A stretch of DNA of 64,000 nt, from NCBI GenBank assembly GCA_903842065.1, contig CAIMKZ010000077.1:62001-126000 (forward strand), given 5' to 3'. Below the pieces are notes generated by a model that was not told the origin of the DNA, searched no databases, and worked only from the letters and a program-made list of their open reading frames with translations. The position numbers and the translations under genes are program-made. Below, piece by piece: positions 50,538-58,547 of the stretch; within the stretch, counting starts at the first letter, position 1, and each line of letters starts with the position of its first letter. The stretch comes from an uncultured Acidobacteriaceae bacterium. GTDB lineage: Bacteria; Acidobacteriota; Terriglobia; Terriglobales; Acidobacteriaceae.

Positions 50538-53500
50538 CTATGCTTCGGTGTGAGTTTCTTCCGGGTCCGCGCCGATGTTGGCTACGCCGCGCTTGAGCAC
50601 TTTGCTGACAATCACGTAGAGCACGGGGATGAAGATCAGGTTCAGGATGGTTGAGAGCAACATGCCGCCGACGATGGTGGTACCGACGGAGCGCCTTCCC
50701 AACGAGCCGGAGCCGGTGGCGAAGACCAGTGGGAGCACGCCGAGGATGAAGGCGAACGAAGTCATCAGGATCGGACGCAGTCGCAGCTCGGCGGCTTCGA
50801 TGGCTGCATCGGCGATGGAGCGGCCCTTGCGGCGGAGCTGCTCGGCGAATTCGACGATCAGAATGGCGTTTTTGGCCGAGAGGCCGATGAGCATGACCAG
50901 GCCGATCTGGCAGTAGACGTCGTTTGCAAAGCCGCGGAACATGACGAGGCCGAGCGCGCCCAGCACCGCCATGGGAACGGCGAGCAGGATGATGAAGGGC
51001 AGCGCGAAGCTCTCGTACTGTGCCGAGAGGGTGAGATAGACGACCAGCAGTCCGAGGCCGAAGATGATGAGGGCCTTGCCGGCGGACTCGATTTCGTCGA
51101 GGGTGATGCCGGTCCACTGGCTGGTCATGCCGGGGAGCATCTGCTGTTTGGCCAGCTCTTCCATGGCGGCGAGTCCCTGTCCGGAGCTGTAACCCTTGGC
51201 CGGCGAGCCGTCTATCTCGACCGAGCGGAAGAGGTTGTAGTGGTTGATGACCGGCGCGCTGGCGCTCTCTTTTACCACGATCAGGTTGTCGAGAGGGACC
51301 ATCTTTCCGGTATCGGAGCGCACGTAGAAGTTGTGCAGGTCGTCGGCGGTCATGCGATAGGCCTGGTCGGCCTGCACGTAGACGCGGTAGGTGCGGTTGT
51401 TGTAGTTGAAGTCGTTGACGTACTGCGAACCCATGAAGACGCCGAGGGTGCTGGCGATCTGGGTGATGGAGACGCCCATCGACTTGGCCTTTTCACGATC
51501 GATGACAACCAGTTCCTGTGGGTTGTTGGCCGAAAAGGTGGTCATGAGGCCGGTGAGACTCTTGCTGCCTCGGCTGGCGTTGACGATGCGGTGGGCCACG
51601 TTGTCGAGATCGGTGAGCGTGTTTGCGCCCTGGTCCTGGAGGACGAACTGGAAGCCGCCGTAGGTGCCCACGCCCTGCACGGCAGGAGGCTGGAAGGCTG
51701 CAACGAGGCCGCCGCCTGGCATGAACATGAGGCGCTGGAGTTTGGGCGAGATATCGGCGAGGACATCGGGGGTTCCATGGCCCTTGGCTTCGGACCGTTC
51801 GTGGGGGCGCAGGCCGATGAACATCATGCCGGAGTTCGCGGCGGCTCCGTTGAAGTTGAATCCGGTGACGGAGAACAGGCCGCCCACGTCGGGGTTCTTG
51901 GCGATGATGGCGGCGGCCTTTTCACCGAGGGCGGTTGTGTAGGAGAGCGACGATCCCGGCGGGGCCTGGACGAGGACCATGAAGTAGCCCTGGTCCTCCT
52001 GGGGAAGGAAGCCGGTGGGCACGGTGCGGTATATCCAGACAGTGGCTCCGAGGCCGACAAAGAAGAGCAGCAGCAGCGCGTAGCGAATCTTGAGCGCGAC
52101 GTGGATGACGCTGGCGTAGGTGCTTGCCATCCACTCGATGAAGCGGTCCGCGCCGTGGATGAATGCGGCGAAGATGCGCGAGACGAATCCGATGTGGAGC
52201 CAGTCGAGCTGGCGGGGCCGCTGTTCTTCGCCGCGCAGGAACATGGCGGAGAGGGCCGGCGAGAGGGTGAGTGCGTTGAAGGCCGAGATGGCGATGGAGA
52301 ACGCGATGGTGAGCGAGAACTGGCGGTAGAGGATGCCGGTGGTGCCGGGGAAGAAGGAGACCGGCACGAAGACGGCGATGAGCACGAGCGAGGTGGCGAT
52401 GACGGCGCTGGTGACCTCGCCCATGGCGCGCGAGGTGGCCAGGTGCGGGTCGGAGTGCTCCATGTGGATGTGGCGCTGCACGTTCTCAATGACGACGATG
52501 GCGTCGTCGACCACCAGGCCGGTGGCCAGGGTGATGCCGAAGAGGGTGAGCGAGTTGATCGAGAAACCGAACAACTTGATGAACATGAAGGTGCCGATGA
52601 GCGAGACCGGGATGGTGACGGCGGGGATGATGGTGGCTCGCCAGTCGAGTAGGAAAAGGAAGATGACGGTGATGACGATGACGATGGCTTCAGCCAGCGT
52701 GATGAGCACTTCCTGAATGGACTGCCGGACGGCTGTTGTGGAGTCGAAGGCGATGGCGTACTCGAGGCCGGGCGGGAAGTTCTTGGAAAGCTGTTTGAGG
52801 GCGGCGAGCGCGTTGGTTTCGACCTCGAGGGCGTTGGCGTTGGACAACTGCTGCACGCCGATGCCGGAGGCCTCATTGCCGAGAAACTCGAGTTTCATGC
52901 CGTAGGTTTCCGCGCCCACTTCGGCGCGGCCCACGTCGCTCAGTTGCACCAGGCCGCCGGGCGAACTCTTGATGATGAGCCGGTTGAACTCCTCGGGGCT
53001 GGTGAGGCGTCCGCCAACGCGCACGGGGATCTGAAAGGCCTGCTTGGGATCGGCGGGAGGCTGGCCGAGCTGGCCAGCCGGGATCTCAATGTTCTGCTCC
53101 TGGAGCGCGCTGACCACGTCGGAGGCGGTGAGGCTGCGGGCCGCCAGCTTAACGGGATCGAGCCAGATGCGCATGGCGTACTTGCGCTCGCCGAAGATCA
53201 TTACGTCTGCCACGCCGGGAACGCGCTTGAGGGCGTCCTTGACGTAGACGTCGAGGTAGTTGGAGATGTACTCGGAGGAGTAGCGGTTGTCGCGGGTGAA
53301 GAAACCCGCACCGAAGATGAAGCTGCCACTGGTCTTGTTGACGCTGATGCCGTTCGAGTTGACGGCACCGGGCAGGCGGCCCTGCACCTGGGCCACGCGG
53401 TTCTGCACGTCGATGGCGGCCACATTGAGGTCGTATCCAGAGGTGAAGGTGGCGGTCACGGAGCTGGTGCCGGCGTTGGTGCTGGTGGAGGTGATGTAGC

Positions 53501-53729
53501 GCAGACCCTCGACGCCATTGATGGCGCCCTCGAGGGGAATGGTGACGGCCTTCTCGACGGTCTCAGCGTCCGCGCCGATGTAGGCGGTGCTGACGCTCAC
53601 TACGGGCGGTGCCAGCGTGGGATACATGGCGATGGGCAGGTTCGGAATACAGACCGCGCCGGCGAGAATGATGAGCAGCGCGCAGACGGTGGCGAAGACA
53701 GGCCTGCGAATAAAGAAATCGACGAACAC
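50538..53729 (-). CDS. RND efflux permease, HAE1 (AcrB/MexB-like)
   Basis: A 1063-residue proton-driven inner-membrane pump. N terminus FVDFFIRRPVFATVCALLIILAG and the docking/pore domain SGYDLNVAAIDVQNRVAQVQGRLP are typical. The proton relay is intact: the Asp pair in GLVVDDAIVVIENVQRHI (about residue 405) and the Lys in GLSAKNAILIVEFAEQLRR (about 940). Hydrophobic drug/solvent exporters of this family form a tripartite pump with an adaptor and an outer-membrane channel. The adaptor is encoded 67 bases upstream; no TolC-like gene is in the window, so the channel is encoded elsewhere. Confidence 0.96.
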   Translation of the reverse strand: MFVDFFIRRPVFATVCALLIILAGAVCIPNLPIAMYPTLAPPVVSVSTAYIGADAETVEKAVTIPLEGAINGVEGLRYITSTSTNAGTSSVTATFTSGYDLNVAAIDVQNRVAQVQGRLPGAVNSNGISVNKTSGSFIFGAGFFTRDNRYSSEYISNYLDVYVKDALKRVPGVADVMIFGERKYAMRIWLDPVKLAARSLTASDVVSALQEQNIEIPAGQLGQPPADPKQAFQIPVRVGGRLTSPEEFNRLIIKSSPGGLVQLSDVGRAEVGAETYGMKLEFLGNEASGIGVQQLSNANALEVETNALAALKQLSKNFPPGLEYAIAFDSTTAVRQSIQEVLITLAEAIVIVITVIFLFLLDWRATIIPAVTIPVSLIGTFMFIKLFGFSINSLTLFGITLATGLVVDDAIVVIENVQRHIHMEHSDPHLATSRAMGEVTSAVIATSLVLIAVFVPVSFFPGTTGILYRQFSLTIAFSIAISAFNALTLSPALSAMFLRGEEQRPRQLDWLHIGFVSRIFAAFIHGADRFIEWMASTYASVIHVALKIRYALLLLFFVGLGATVWIYRTVPTGFLPQEDQGYFMVLVQAPPGSSLSYTTALGEKAAAIIAKNPDVGGLFSVTGFNFNGAAANSGMMFIGLRPHERSEAKGHGTPDVLADISPKLQRLMFMPGGGLVAAFQPPAVQGVGTYGGFQFVLQDQGANTLTDLDNVAHRIVNASRGSKSLTGLMTTFSANNPQELVVIDREKAKSMGVSITQIASTLGVFMGSQYVNDFNYNNRTYRVYVQADQAYRMTADDLHNFYVRSDTGKMVPLDNLIVVKESASAPVINHYNLFRSVEIDGSPAKGYSSGQGLAAMEELAKQQMLPGMTSQWTGITLDEIESAGKALIIFGLGLLVVYLTLSAQYESFALPFIILLAVPMAVLGALGLVMFRGFANDVYCQIGLVMLIGLSAKNAILIVEFAEQLRRKGRSIADAAIEAAELRLRPILMTSFAFILGVLPLVFATGSGSLGRRSVGTTIVGGMLLSTILNLIFIPVLYVIVSKVLKRGVANIGADPEETHTEA

Positions 53730-53796
53730 GGCAAACTCCCTTGTTCCTTGTGGCGCGGGGCGCGCGGCCGATGGGCCGTGCAGGGCTATCGAGCTG

Positions 53797-54894
53797 CTAG
53801 CCGCCCATCGGAATCACTGGCATGTTGTTTACCAGGAACTGCGTGGCGGAGACGATGACTTTGTCTCCGGCGTTGAGTCCCGAGCGAATCGAGTACATGT
53901 TGCCCACCGTATCGCCCAGGGTCACTGGAACCTGCTGGGCGAGGGTCATGGGGCCCTGCTTGCGGGCGACGAAGACAAAGGCCTGGCCGCCCTGGCGGAT
54001 AACCGCAAGCACGGGAACCACAGGCATGGGCTTGATGGCCCACACAACCTTCGCCTTGACCAACTGGGCGTTGCGCAGCACATCGGGCGCGGAGCGCACG
54101 GGAGCCTTGACCAGCACGCCCTGGAGCGAGCTGTCGACCTGCGGAGAGATGAAGTAGATTTTGGACTGCTCGATCAGCTTGCCTTCGTTGTCGGCAAGGT
54201 CGATGCCCAGACCCATGCGGATATCGGCGGAACGCTCGGCGGGGATGTAGATGTATGCTTCGAGGTCGCTGCCGCTGTCGAGCGTGGTGAGCGCCGTGGA
54301 TTGAGTGACGTAGTCGCCCTGATGCACCGGAATGTCGCCGATGACGCCGTCCGAGGACGCGCGTACTGTGTAGTAGTCGAGCAACTGCTGCGACGCCTTG
54401 AGCGTATCGCCGGAGGCCTCGTAGTCGGCCTTGGAGTTCTGGTAGGCCTGCTCCTCCTGCTGCATGACGTCGCGGCTGGTGATGCCGGCGGCGAACAGCT
54501 TCTTCTGGCGGTCGAACTGGAGGGAGTGATAGTCGAAGAGGGCCTTCTTCTGGCGCTCGGTCGCGGTCTGCGACGCCACGGTGGCCTGCTGCTGGCGGCG
54601 GTCGATCTCCATCAGCGGCTGGCCGGCCTTCACGCGGTCACCGGAGTGGATCAGAATGGCGGTCAGCGTTCCGCTCACCTGCGGCTGAATCGTGGACGAG
54701 CGCCGGGACTTAATGGTCGCGACGTACTCGCTTGTGTCGGGGACCGGAGCCGTGGCCACAGCCGCCGTCTGCACAGGCATGCCCTGCATTCCGCCGCCTT
54801 GCGCCGGGGGCGCCGCCTTCTTCTGGCAGCCCAGGGCGGCAAAGCCCGCGATCAACACTCCAATTGTGAATAAACGCCGAATATCGCTATACAT
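53797..54894 (-). CDS. RND periplasmic adaptor lipoprotein (AcrA/MexA-like)
   Basis: A 365-residue membrane-fusion protein. ATG 54894 behind GAAGGAAG starts RRLFTIGVLIAGFAALGC, a lipoprotein signal with the lipobox Cys near residue 23. Lipoyl half-motifs are TIQPQVSGTLTAILIHSGDRVKAGQPLMEID and VRASSDGVIGDIPVHQGDYV, with an alpha-hairpin between (RQKKALFDYHSLQFDRQKKLF...AYQNSKADYEASGDTL), then the beta-barrel and membrane-proximal domains. It couples the permease to an outer-membrane channel. The open frame upstream to 55194 lacks signal-peptide character and was not used. Confidence 0.94.
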   Translation of the reverse strand: MYSDIRRLFTIGVLIAGFAALGCQKKAAPPAQGGGMQGMPVQTAAVATAPVPDTSEYVATIKSRRSSTIQPQVSGTLTAILIHSGDRVKAGQPLMEIDRRQQQATVASQTATERQKKALFDYHSLQFDRQKKLFAAGITSRDVMQQEEQAYQNSKADYEASGDTLKASQQLLDYYTVRASSDGVIGDIPVHQGDYVTQSTALTTLDSGSDLEAYIYIPAERSADIRMGLGIDLADNEGKLIEQSKIYFISPQVDSSLQGVLVKAPVRSAPDVLRNAQLVKAKVVWAIKPMPVVPVLAVIRQGGQAFVFVARKQGPMTLAQQVPVTLGDTVGNMYSIRSGLNAGDKVIVSATQFLVNNMPVIPMGG

Positions 54895-55708
54895 TGCAGC
54901 ATCTTCCTTCGTGAGGTGAGCCCCGGCCAGAATCGCCAGCCGCGGGCCTGAAGAGAAATTTGTAGAAATGGCGTGCCCGGCGCTAGTGCCGGGGAATGAA
55001 AAACCGCGTTGCCGGGCAGATCGAGCCTGGACGCGCCGCCGTGTCCAACCAAATGCCAGACCCCAGTCTAAACCAATCCGCAAGAAAACTTTGTAACAGC
55101 AGACAGTGGATGGGGCTATGCGTGGATGGGTTACTTTGTGTGCGAGCACGGTGGCGCCTGGCATTGTGTCGGGTGTATCTGATTCCGGTTGCACGTGCTT
55201 GCTGTCTCTATCGTTTGACCGCGATTTGCTTCAAAAAGTAATGAGATCGAGCAGCGAAATCTGGCGAAAAAGCCCGGTTTGCTCTTTTTTCTCTGGCTTC
55301 GAACCCCCTTGTCAAGGTTTCCGCACCACAACTGCCATCGCAAGTAATTGATTTAGCAGGTCCTACGCGCGACTTGCGCGCTTGCCGGTTATTTCCTAAA
55401 AACCGCTACGCTGAAAATTAGCCGGATCAGGGGACTCCATTGCGCTTGCTCTCCGATTGGGGTCATGGTGGCGGAGCCGCTGTCGCGAGATCTCCACTGG
55501 TCCGGCTCTATCGCTCTCCGCCGGAACGCCGGACCGCCTCGGGCGGCAGCCTCCGGGCTTGAGAGCCCCGGTTCAAAAAAACAACCGGATCCCCGGCTCG
55601 CTCACATTTGCATGGGGTTTGCCGGGCATTACTGGCCGCAAGGCCGGCTCATCGCGGGCCGGACTTGCGGCCATAACTTATTGCACACAATTCAAGGAGC
55701 CAATAGCT
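54895..55708. other. Long noncoding region upstream of the RND operon and of an unknown gene
   Basis: About 810 bases with no supportable gene on either strand. It must contain the minus-strand promoter of the RND operon. The only clear structure is an inverted repeat at 55634-55672: GGCCGCAAGGCCGGC and GCCGGACTTGCGGCC pair with one mismatch around a nine-base loop, ending about 22 bases before the AAGGAG of the next gene. It could shape that gene's 5' leader. Confidence 0.5.
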
Positions 55709-56575
55709 ATGAATCCGTTTTCGAACATCTGGCAGCACCCGCGCACGTCGGCGGCAGGAGTACTCATCTCCGTCACCGCCCTAACCGGAGTACTTGCTCA
55801 GCAAGGCGTCTCACTCGGGCATGTGGGCAGCGGCACGGTCGTTTCGCTGGCCAGCGCGCTCGCAACCGCGCTTCTCGGCCTGATGGCTCGCGATCCCGGT
55901 CAGCCGGAATTGGCGCAGCCTGCGGCATGTACCGGAAGCTGCTCGTCCGCTTCCTCATCCACGGCCAAACTCAGCGCATGGCTGCTCATCGCGCTGCTGG
56001 TGCCGATGCCCTGGCTTCAGGGCTGCTCCGGAACGCGCGTCGCGCAGGACATCGTCAACTGGGCCCCGACGCTCCAGAGCGCCGTGGCTACCGTCGATTC
56101 AACGGCCTCGCTTCTCGATCCGGCCAACGCTCCGGCATTTGCTGCGGCTACGGCCAGCTTCGACGCAGCCTCCAACCTGCTTGTAGCGCAGGCAAAGGCT
56201 TATTTGGCCGATCCGTCGGCTGGTACGCTCGCCAAGCTTCAGGCTCAGGTCGTCGCCTTCCAGCAGCAGGTCAACGGGTCGCTGCTCTCGGTGGTGCACA
56301 TCAGCAATCCCGACAGCCAGCAGCGCGCCATCACCGCCATCCAGGCCGTCGCCACCATCGTGAACACGATGTTGTCGCTGGTCCAGTCGATCTCTTCGAA
56401 TACCGCCGTGGCGCAGATGGCCTCGGCTTCCACCATCAAGCTGGCCAGCGTCGATTCGTATCTCGATAAAGCGGAATCGGCAAGAATCGTCGCCGCTCAC
56501 TACAACGAGCCGCTCGAAGTGGCCGTCCAGCAGGTCGACACTGGTGAGGAGATGGCCGTTCGCGCCGGCTTCTAG
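55709..56575 (+). CDS. Unknown membrane protein with holin-like N terminus and lipobox-like internal segment
   Basis: I do not recognise a named family for this 288-residue protein. ATG 55709 follows AAGGAG. Residues 10-60 contain two hydrophobic stretches (AGVLISVTALTGVLAQQGVSL and GTVVSLASALATALLGLMA) reminiscent of small holin-like proteins. After a Ser/Ala linker, a second hydrophobic segment ends in a lipobox-like motif (LLIALLVPMPWLQGC, about residue 108), followed by a helical, Ala/Gln-rich domain (LQAQVVAFQQQVNGSLLSVV, then long Ser/Ala helices). It looks like a joining of two proteins, a short membrane piece and a lipoprotein. Function unknown. Confidence 0.6.
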   Translation: MNPFSNIWQHPRTSAAGVLISVTALTGVLAQQGVSLGHVGSGTVVSLASALATALLGLMARDPGQPELAQPAACTGSCSSASSSTAKLSAWLLIALLVPMPWLQGCSGTRVAQDIVNWAPTLQSAVATVDSTASLLDPANAPAFAAATASFDAASNLLVAQAKAYLADPSAGTLAKLQAQVVAFQQQVNGSLLSVVHISNPDSQQRAITAIQAVATIVNTMLSLVQSISSNTAVAQMASASTIKLASVDSYLDKAESARIVAAHYNEPLEVAVQQVDTGEEMAVRAGF

Positions 56576-57071
56576 AGGTTCAGGCGGGAGTAAGTTCTTT
56601 GTTTTCTTGATCGGAGATCGCAAGTTCTTGAAAACAAGATGCTTGGTCTCGATATCGACCACGTAAACCGTTGAAAACATTGGATCGATGATTCACATAT
56701 ACCCCCCTCCCCCCCCCCCCCGGGGGGGGAGTACAGTATATGCCTGCTCCCTTGGAGGTACCCTCATGAGGTCCTCCGAGGAAGCAACAGGTAAGATGAA
56801 TCATGGAGATCACATCCATTCCGATTCGGGACCTGCTCCCTATGGTCGACCTACTGCGGTAGATGTGTGCGCGATTTGCTTGCCAGATTAACCGGGTATG
56901 CGTTAAAAAGGTTGTTCGGAACTCGTTTCAGGTTGAAACTCGTAATCTTCTCATGCATCTATATTTCTGGTCGATGAACTGACAAATGGGACGATGAGAG
57001 TCCGAATAGTTCCGAGATGCAAGACATTTTGAAGTCTGATGGTGCACAACAAGAACACGGAGAAGGAGGAT
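56576..57071. other. Noncoding stretch leading into the low-GC accessory genes
   Basis: No supported gene. It contains a C13-G8 tract (56701-56729), a perfect palindrome CCTCATGAGG (56762-56771) flanked by GGAGG (56754-56758) and CCTCC (56773-56777), and from about 56800 onward an AT content higher than the rest of the window. A 19-codon ORF at about 56803 is not convincing. Confidence 0.45.
56701..56729. repeat. Poly-C/poly-G tract
   Basis: ACCCCCCT is followed by 13 C and then 8 G (about 56710-56729). The self-complementary C/G tract could fold on itself, could slip during replication, and is also a place where assemblies go wrong. The first ten bases match the repeat start at 31901. Confidence 0.7.
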
Positions 57072-57425
57072 ATGACAAACACCGGCCATGCAAATAGTGT
57101 CGATTACCTGACTGCTCATGAGGTTCAGCCGGGTTGTTTCCTCGCTCGGATTCACGTGTTCGAGGAACAATATCGAACTGAATATCCTGGAGGCTGGAGA
57201 GAGTTTCAGGTAGCGTACTCGCTCGACCTAGCAGATCAGGAAAACTTGGATTTTGACGAATGGGCATTTCTGTGCGAGCATTTCGCTCAGGAGTTGACTC
57301 AGCCTAGTCCGCCAGGTGTCTTTACTGACGTTCAAGAAAAGCCCGAGTTCAACTCGGGCTTTTCTTTTGGAGGTATGGTCCGTTGTTCGACCCGGCAGAT
57401 TACTTCCAAAGCGTGGAGCGCGTGA
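57072..57425 (+). CDS. Unknown small protein, first gene of an accessory operon
   Basis: A frame of 117 codons from ATG 57072, preceded by AAGGAGG five bases upstream, the best ribosome-binding site in this area. The first 85 residues look like a real acidic protein (VQPGCFLARIHVFEEQYRTEYPGGWREFQVAY, DLADQENLDFDEWAFLCEHFAQEL). The last 30 codons run through a strong hairpin terminator (57335-57365) and lose protein character, so the true stop may have been lost by a frameshift near 57320; a TGA in another frame stands at 57326-57328. I know no family for it. It precedes a possible toxin gene and overlaps it. Confidence 0.6.
   Translation: MTNTGHANSVDYLTAHEVQPGCFLARIHVFEEQYRTEYPGGWREFQVAYSLDLADQENLDFDEWAFLCEHFAQELTQPSPPGVFTDVQEKPEFNSGFSFGGMVRCSTRQITSKAWSA
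57335..57365 (+). terminator. Intrinsic terminator lying inside an ORF
   Basis: AGAAAAGCCCGAG (57335-57347) and CTCGGGCTTTTCT (57353-57365) form a perfect 13-bp stem with loop TTCAA and a T-rich 3' side. It falls within the 3' part of the reading frame beginning at 57072 and just before the GGAGG of the next gene. Confidence 0.85.
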
Positions 57426-57850
57426 TCGACTCTTGCGAAAAGTGGGTCGAAATTGAACGGCCTGGTCACGACTCCCCGAAGATTGTATTGGACAATTTCC
57501 GGCGGTGGAAAGAAATAGACTGGCGCTTTCAAGGGACGTTTCCTAACAAAACAAAAATTTTAGCCTTTGAGGGGCACTATCGAGGTCCGAAGGGCAAACA
57601 CCTGCGAAATATCAATTACAAACTCTTTGATGGTCGCGGGAAACTCATCTTTCGGATTTGTACCCATGGAAACTCAATTCCGTTTGCAGATTGCCCGCAT
57701 CTCCACACAGGCCCCAAAGGGGATGAAAGAATTGAGGAGGGCGACCCACGGCTAGGGGCCAATTCATTGCGCAATTTCGATTTCCTGAAGTTTTGGTCTT
57801 GGGTGCATGAATATCTAAAAGATAACGGGAGGCTTCCATGGCGCCAATGA
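57383..57850 (+). CDS. Possible TumE-like (DUF6516) toxin-family protein
   Basis: A 155-residue protein starting at TTG 57383, nine bases after GGAGG. The central part NINYKLFDGRGKLIFRICTHGN, then FADCPHLHTGPKGDERI and EEGDPRL, resembles from memory the TumE/DUF6516 toxin pattern of a Lys/Tyr-Phe-Asp-Gly strand, LIFR, and a Pro-His-x-His motif. The first 45 residues (ADYFQSVERVIDSC EKWVEIERPG split here) are an extra N-terminal part. It overlaps the next gene by 13 bases. If the assignment holds, an antitoxin should be adjacent, but neither neighbour has an obvious helix-turn-helix. The local base composition is AT-richer than the window. Assignment is tentative. Confidence 0.55.
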   Translation: MFDPADYFQSVERVIDSCEKWVEIERPGHDSPKIVLDNFRRWKEIDWRFQGTFPNKTKILAFEGHYRGPKGKHLRNINYKLFDGRGKLIFRICTHGNSIPFADCPHLHTGPKGDERIEEGDPRLGANSLRNFDFLKFWSWVHEYLKDNGRLPWRQ

Positions 57851-58530
57851 CAGCAAAGACTAATGCCTCCATTGTGTATTTTGAATCAGAGGGAAGGCAA
57901 AATCTGCACGAGGTTGTGCGTGTAATCAGACGCGCGCTTAGAAAGCGCCCTGAATTGCGCACATTGAAGATGGTCATTTTTACGGCTGAGGGGCAAGGCC
58001 CAGCTATTGCATATAACATGCTTCGCGAGCACCGGCCTAAGATGATCGCGGTTACATTTCCGCTTGATTTTTCGGTAAAGCTCCCAGACAGTGAAGATCG
58101 CTACTTCCCTCGCATATCAGAAGAGGTTCGTAGATTCTTCAAAGTTTATGAGATAGATGTAATCGTGCCTCCGGACTTGCCATTCGACTGTATTGAAGGG
58201 CTCGACGGCCACAACCAGCAGGTGGATTTAATTAAGAAAACAATAGCCATGTTCGGATCTGGCTTCAGTCTTTGCATTCAAGCCATTTTGAGGGCGTGTG
58301 ACGTTGGGGCTCTCGATGAAGGAGAGTTGGTCATTGGAATGAGTGGCGATATCGCAGGCCTCTTCATTGCGAGCAATACAAAGCATTTCTTGAACAAGGC
58401 TAATGGACTACAGGTCGTTGAGATCCTGTGCAAGCCACGCTGCTTAACGATTTCGCGCAGAGCACCAGCACAATCCAACCCTATCTCTACGGCGAAGATA
58501 TTGGAGGGAGAAGCACCTCCTTCTCAATGA
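57838..58530 (+). CDS. Pyruvate-kinase C-terminal-like (alpha/beta) domain protein
   Basis: A 230-residue soluble protein. ATG 57838 follows GGGAGG and lies in the end of the previous gene. SIVYFESEGRQNLHEVVRVIRRAL near the start, MVIFTAEGQGPAIAYNML, and the later MFGSGFSLCIQAILRACDVGALDEGELVIGMSG with VVEILCKPR closely follow the layout of stand-alone pyruvate kinase C-terminal (allosteric) domain proteins, whose role is unknown. In the full enzyme this domain binds sugar-phosphate effectors. No catalytic pyruvate kinase barrel is present. It is the last gene of the accessory operon and is AT-richer than its surroundings, suggesting transfer. Confidence 0.7.
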   Translation: MAPMTAKTNASIVYFESEGRQNLHEVVRVIRRALRKRPELRTLKMVIFTAEGQGPAIAYNMLREHRPKMIAVTFPLDFSVKLPDSEDRYFPRISEEVRRFFKVYEIDVIVPPDLPFDCIEGLDGHNQQVDLIKKTIAMFGSGFSLCIQAILRACDVGALDEGELVIGMSGDIAGLFIASNTKHFLNKANGLQVVEILCKPRCLTISRRAPAQSNPISTAKILEGEAPPSQ

Positions 58531-58547
58531 AATAACGAATCAACCAG

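Noticed and set aside
51240..52652. 470-codon plus-strand ORF opposite the RND permease
   Set aside because: Asp/Glu/Gly-rich shadow frame; the RND proton-relay motifs on the other strand are intact.
56688..56891. 67-codon ORF across the poly-C/G tract
   Set aside because: Starts in the homopolymer tract, lacks a ribosome-binding site and has no protein-like pattern.
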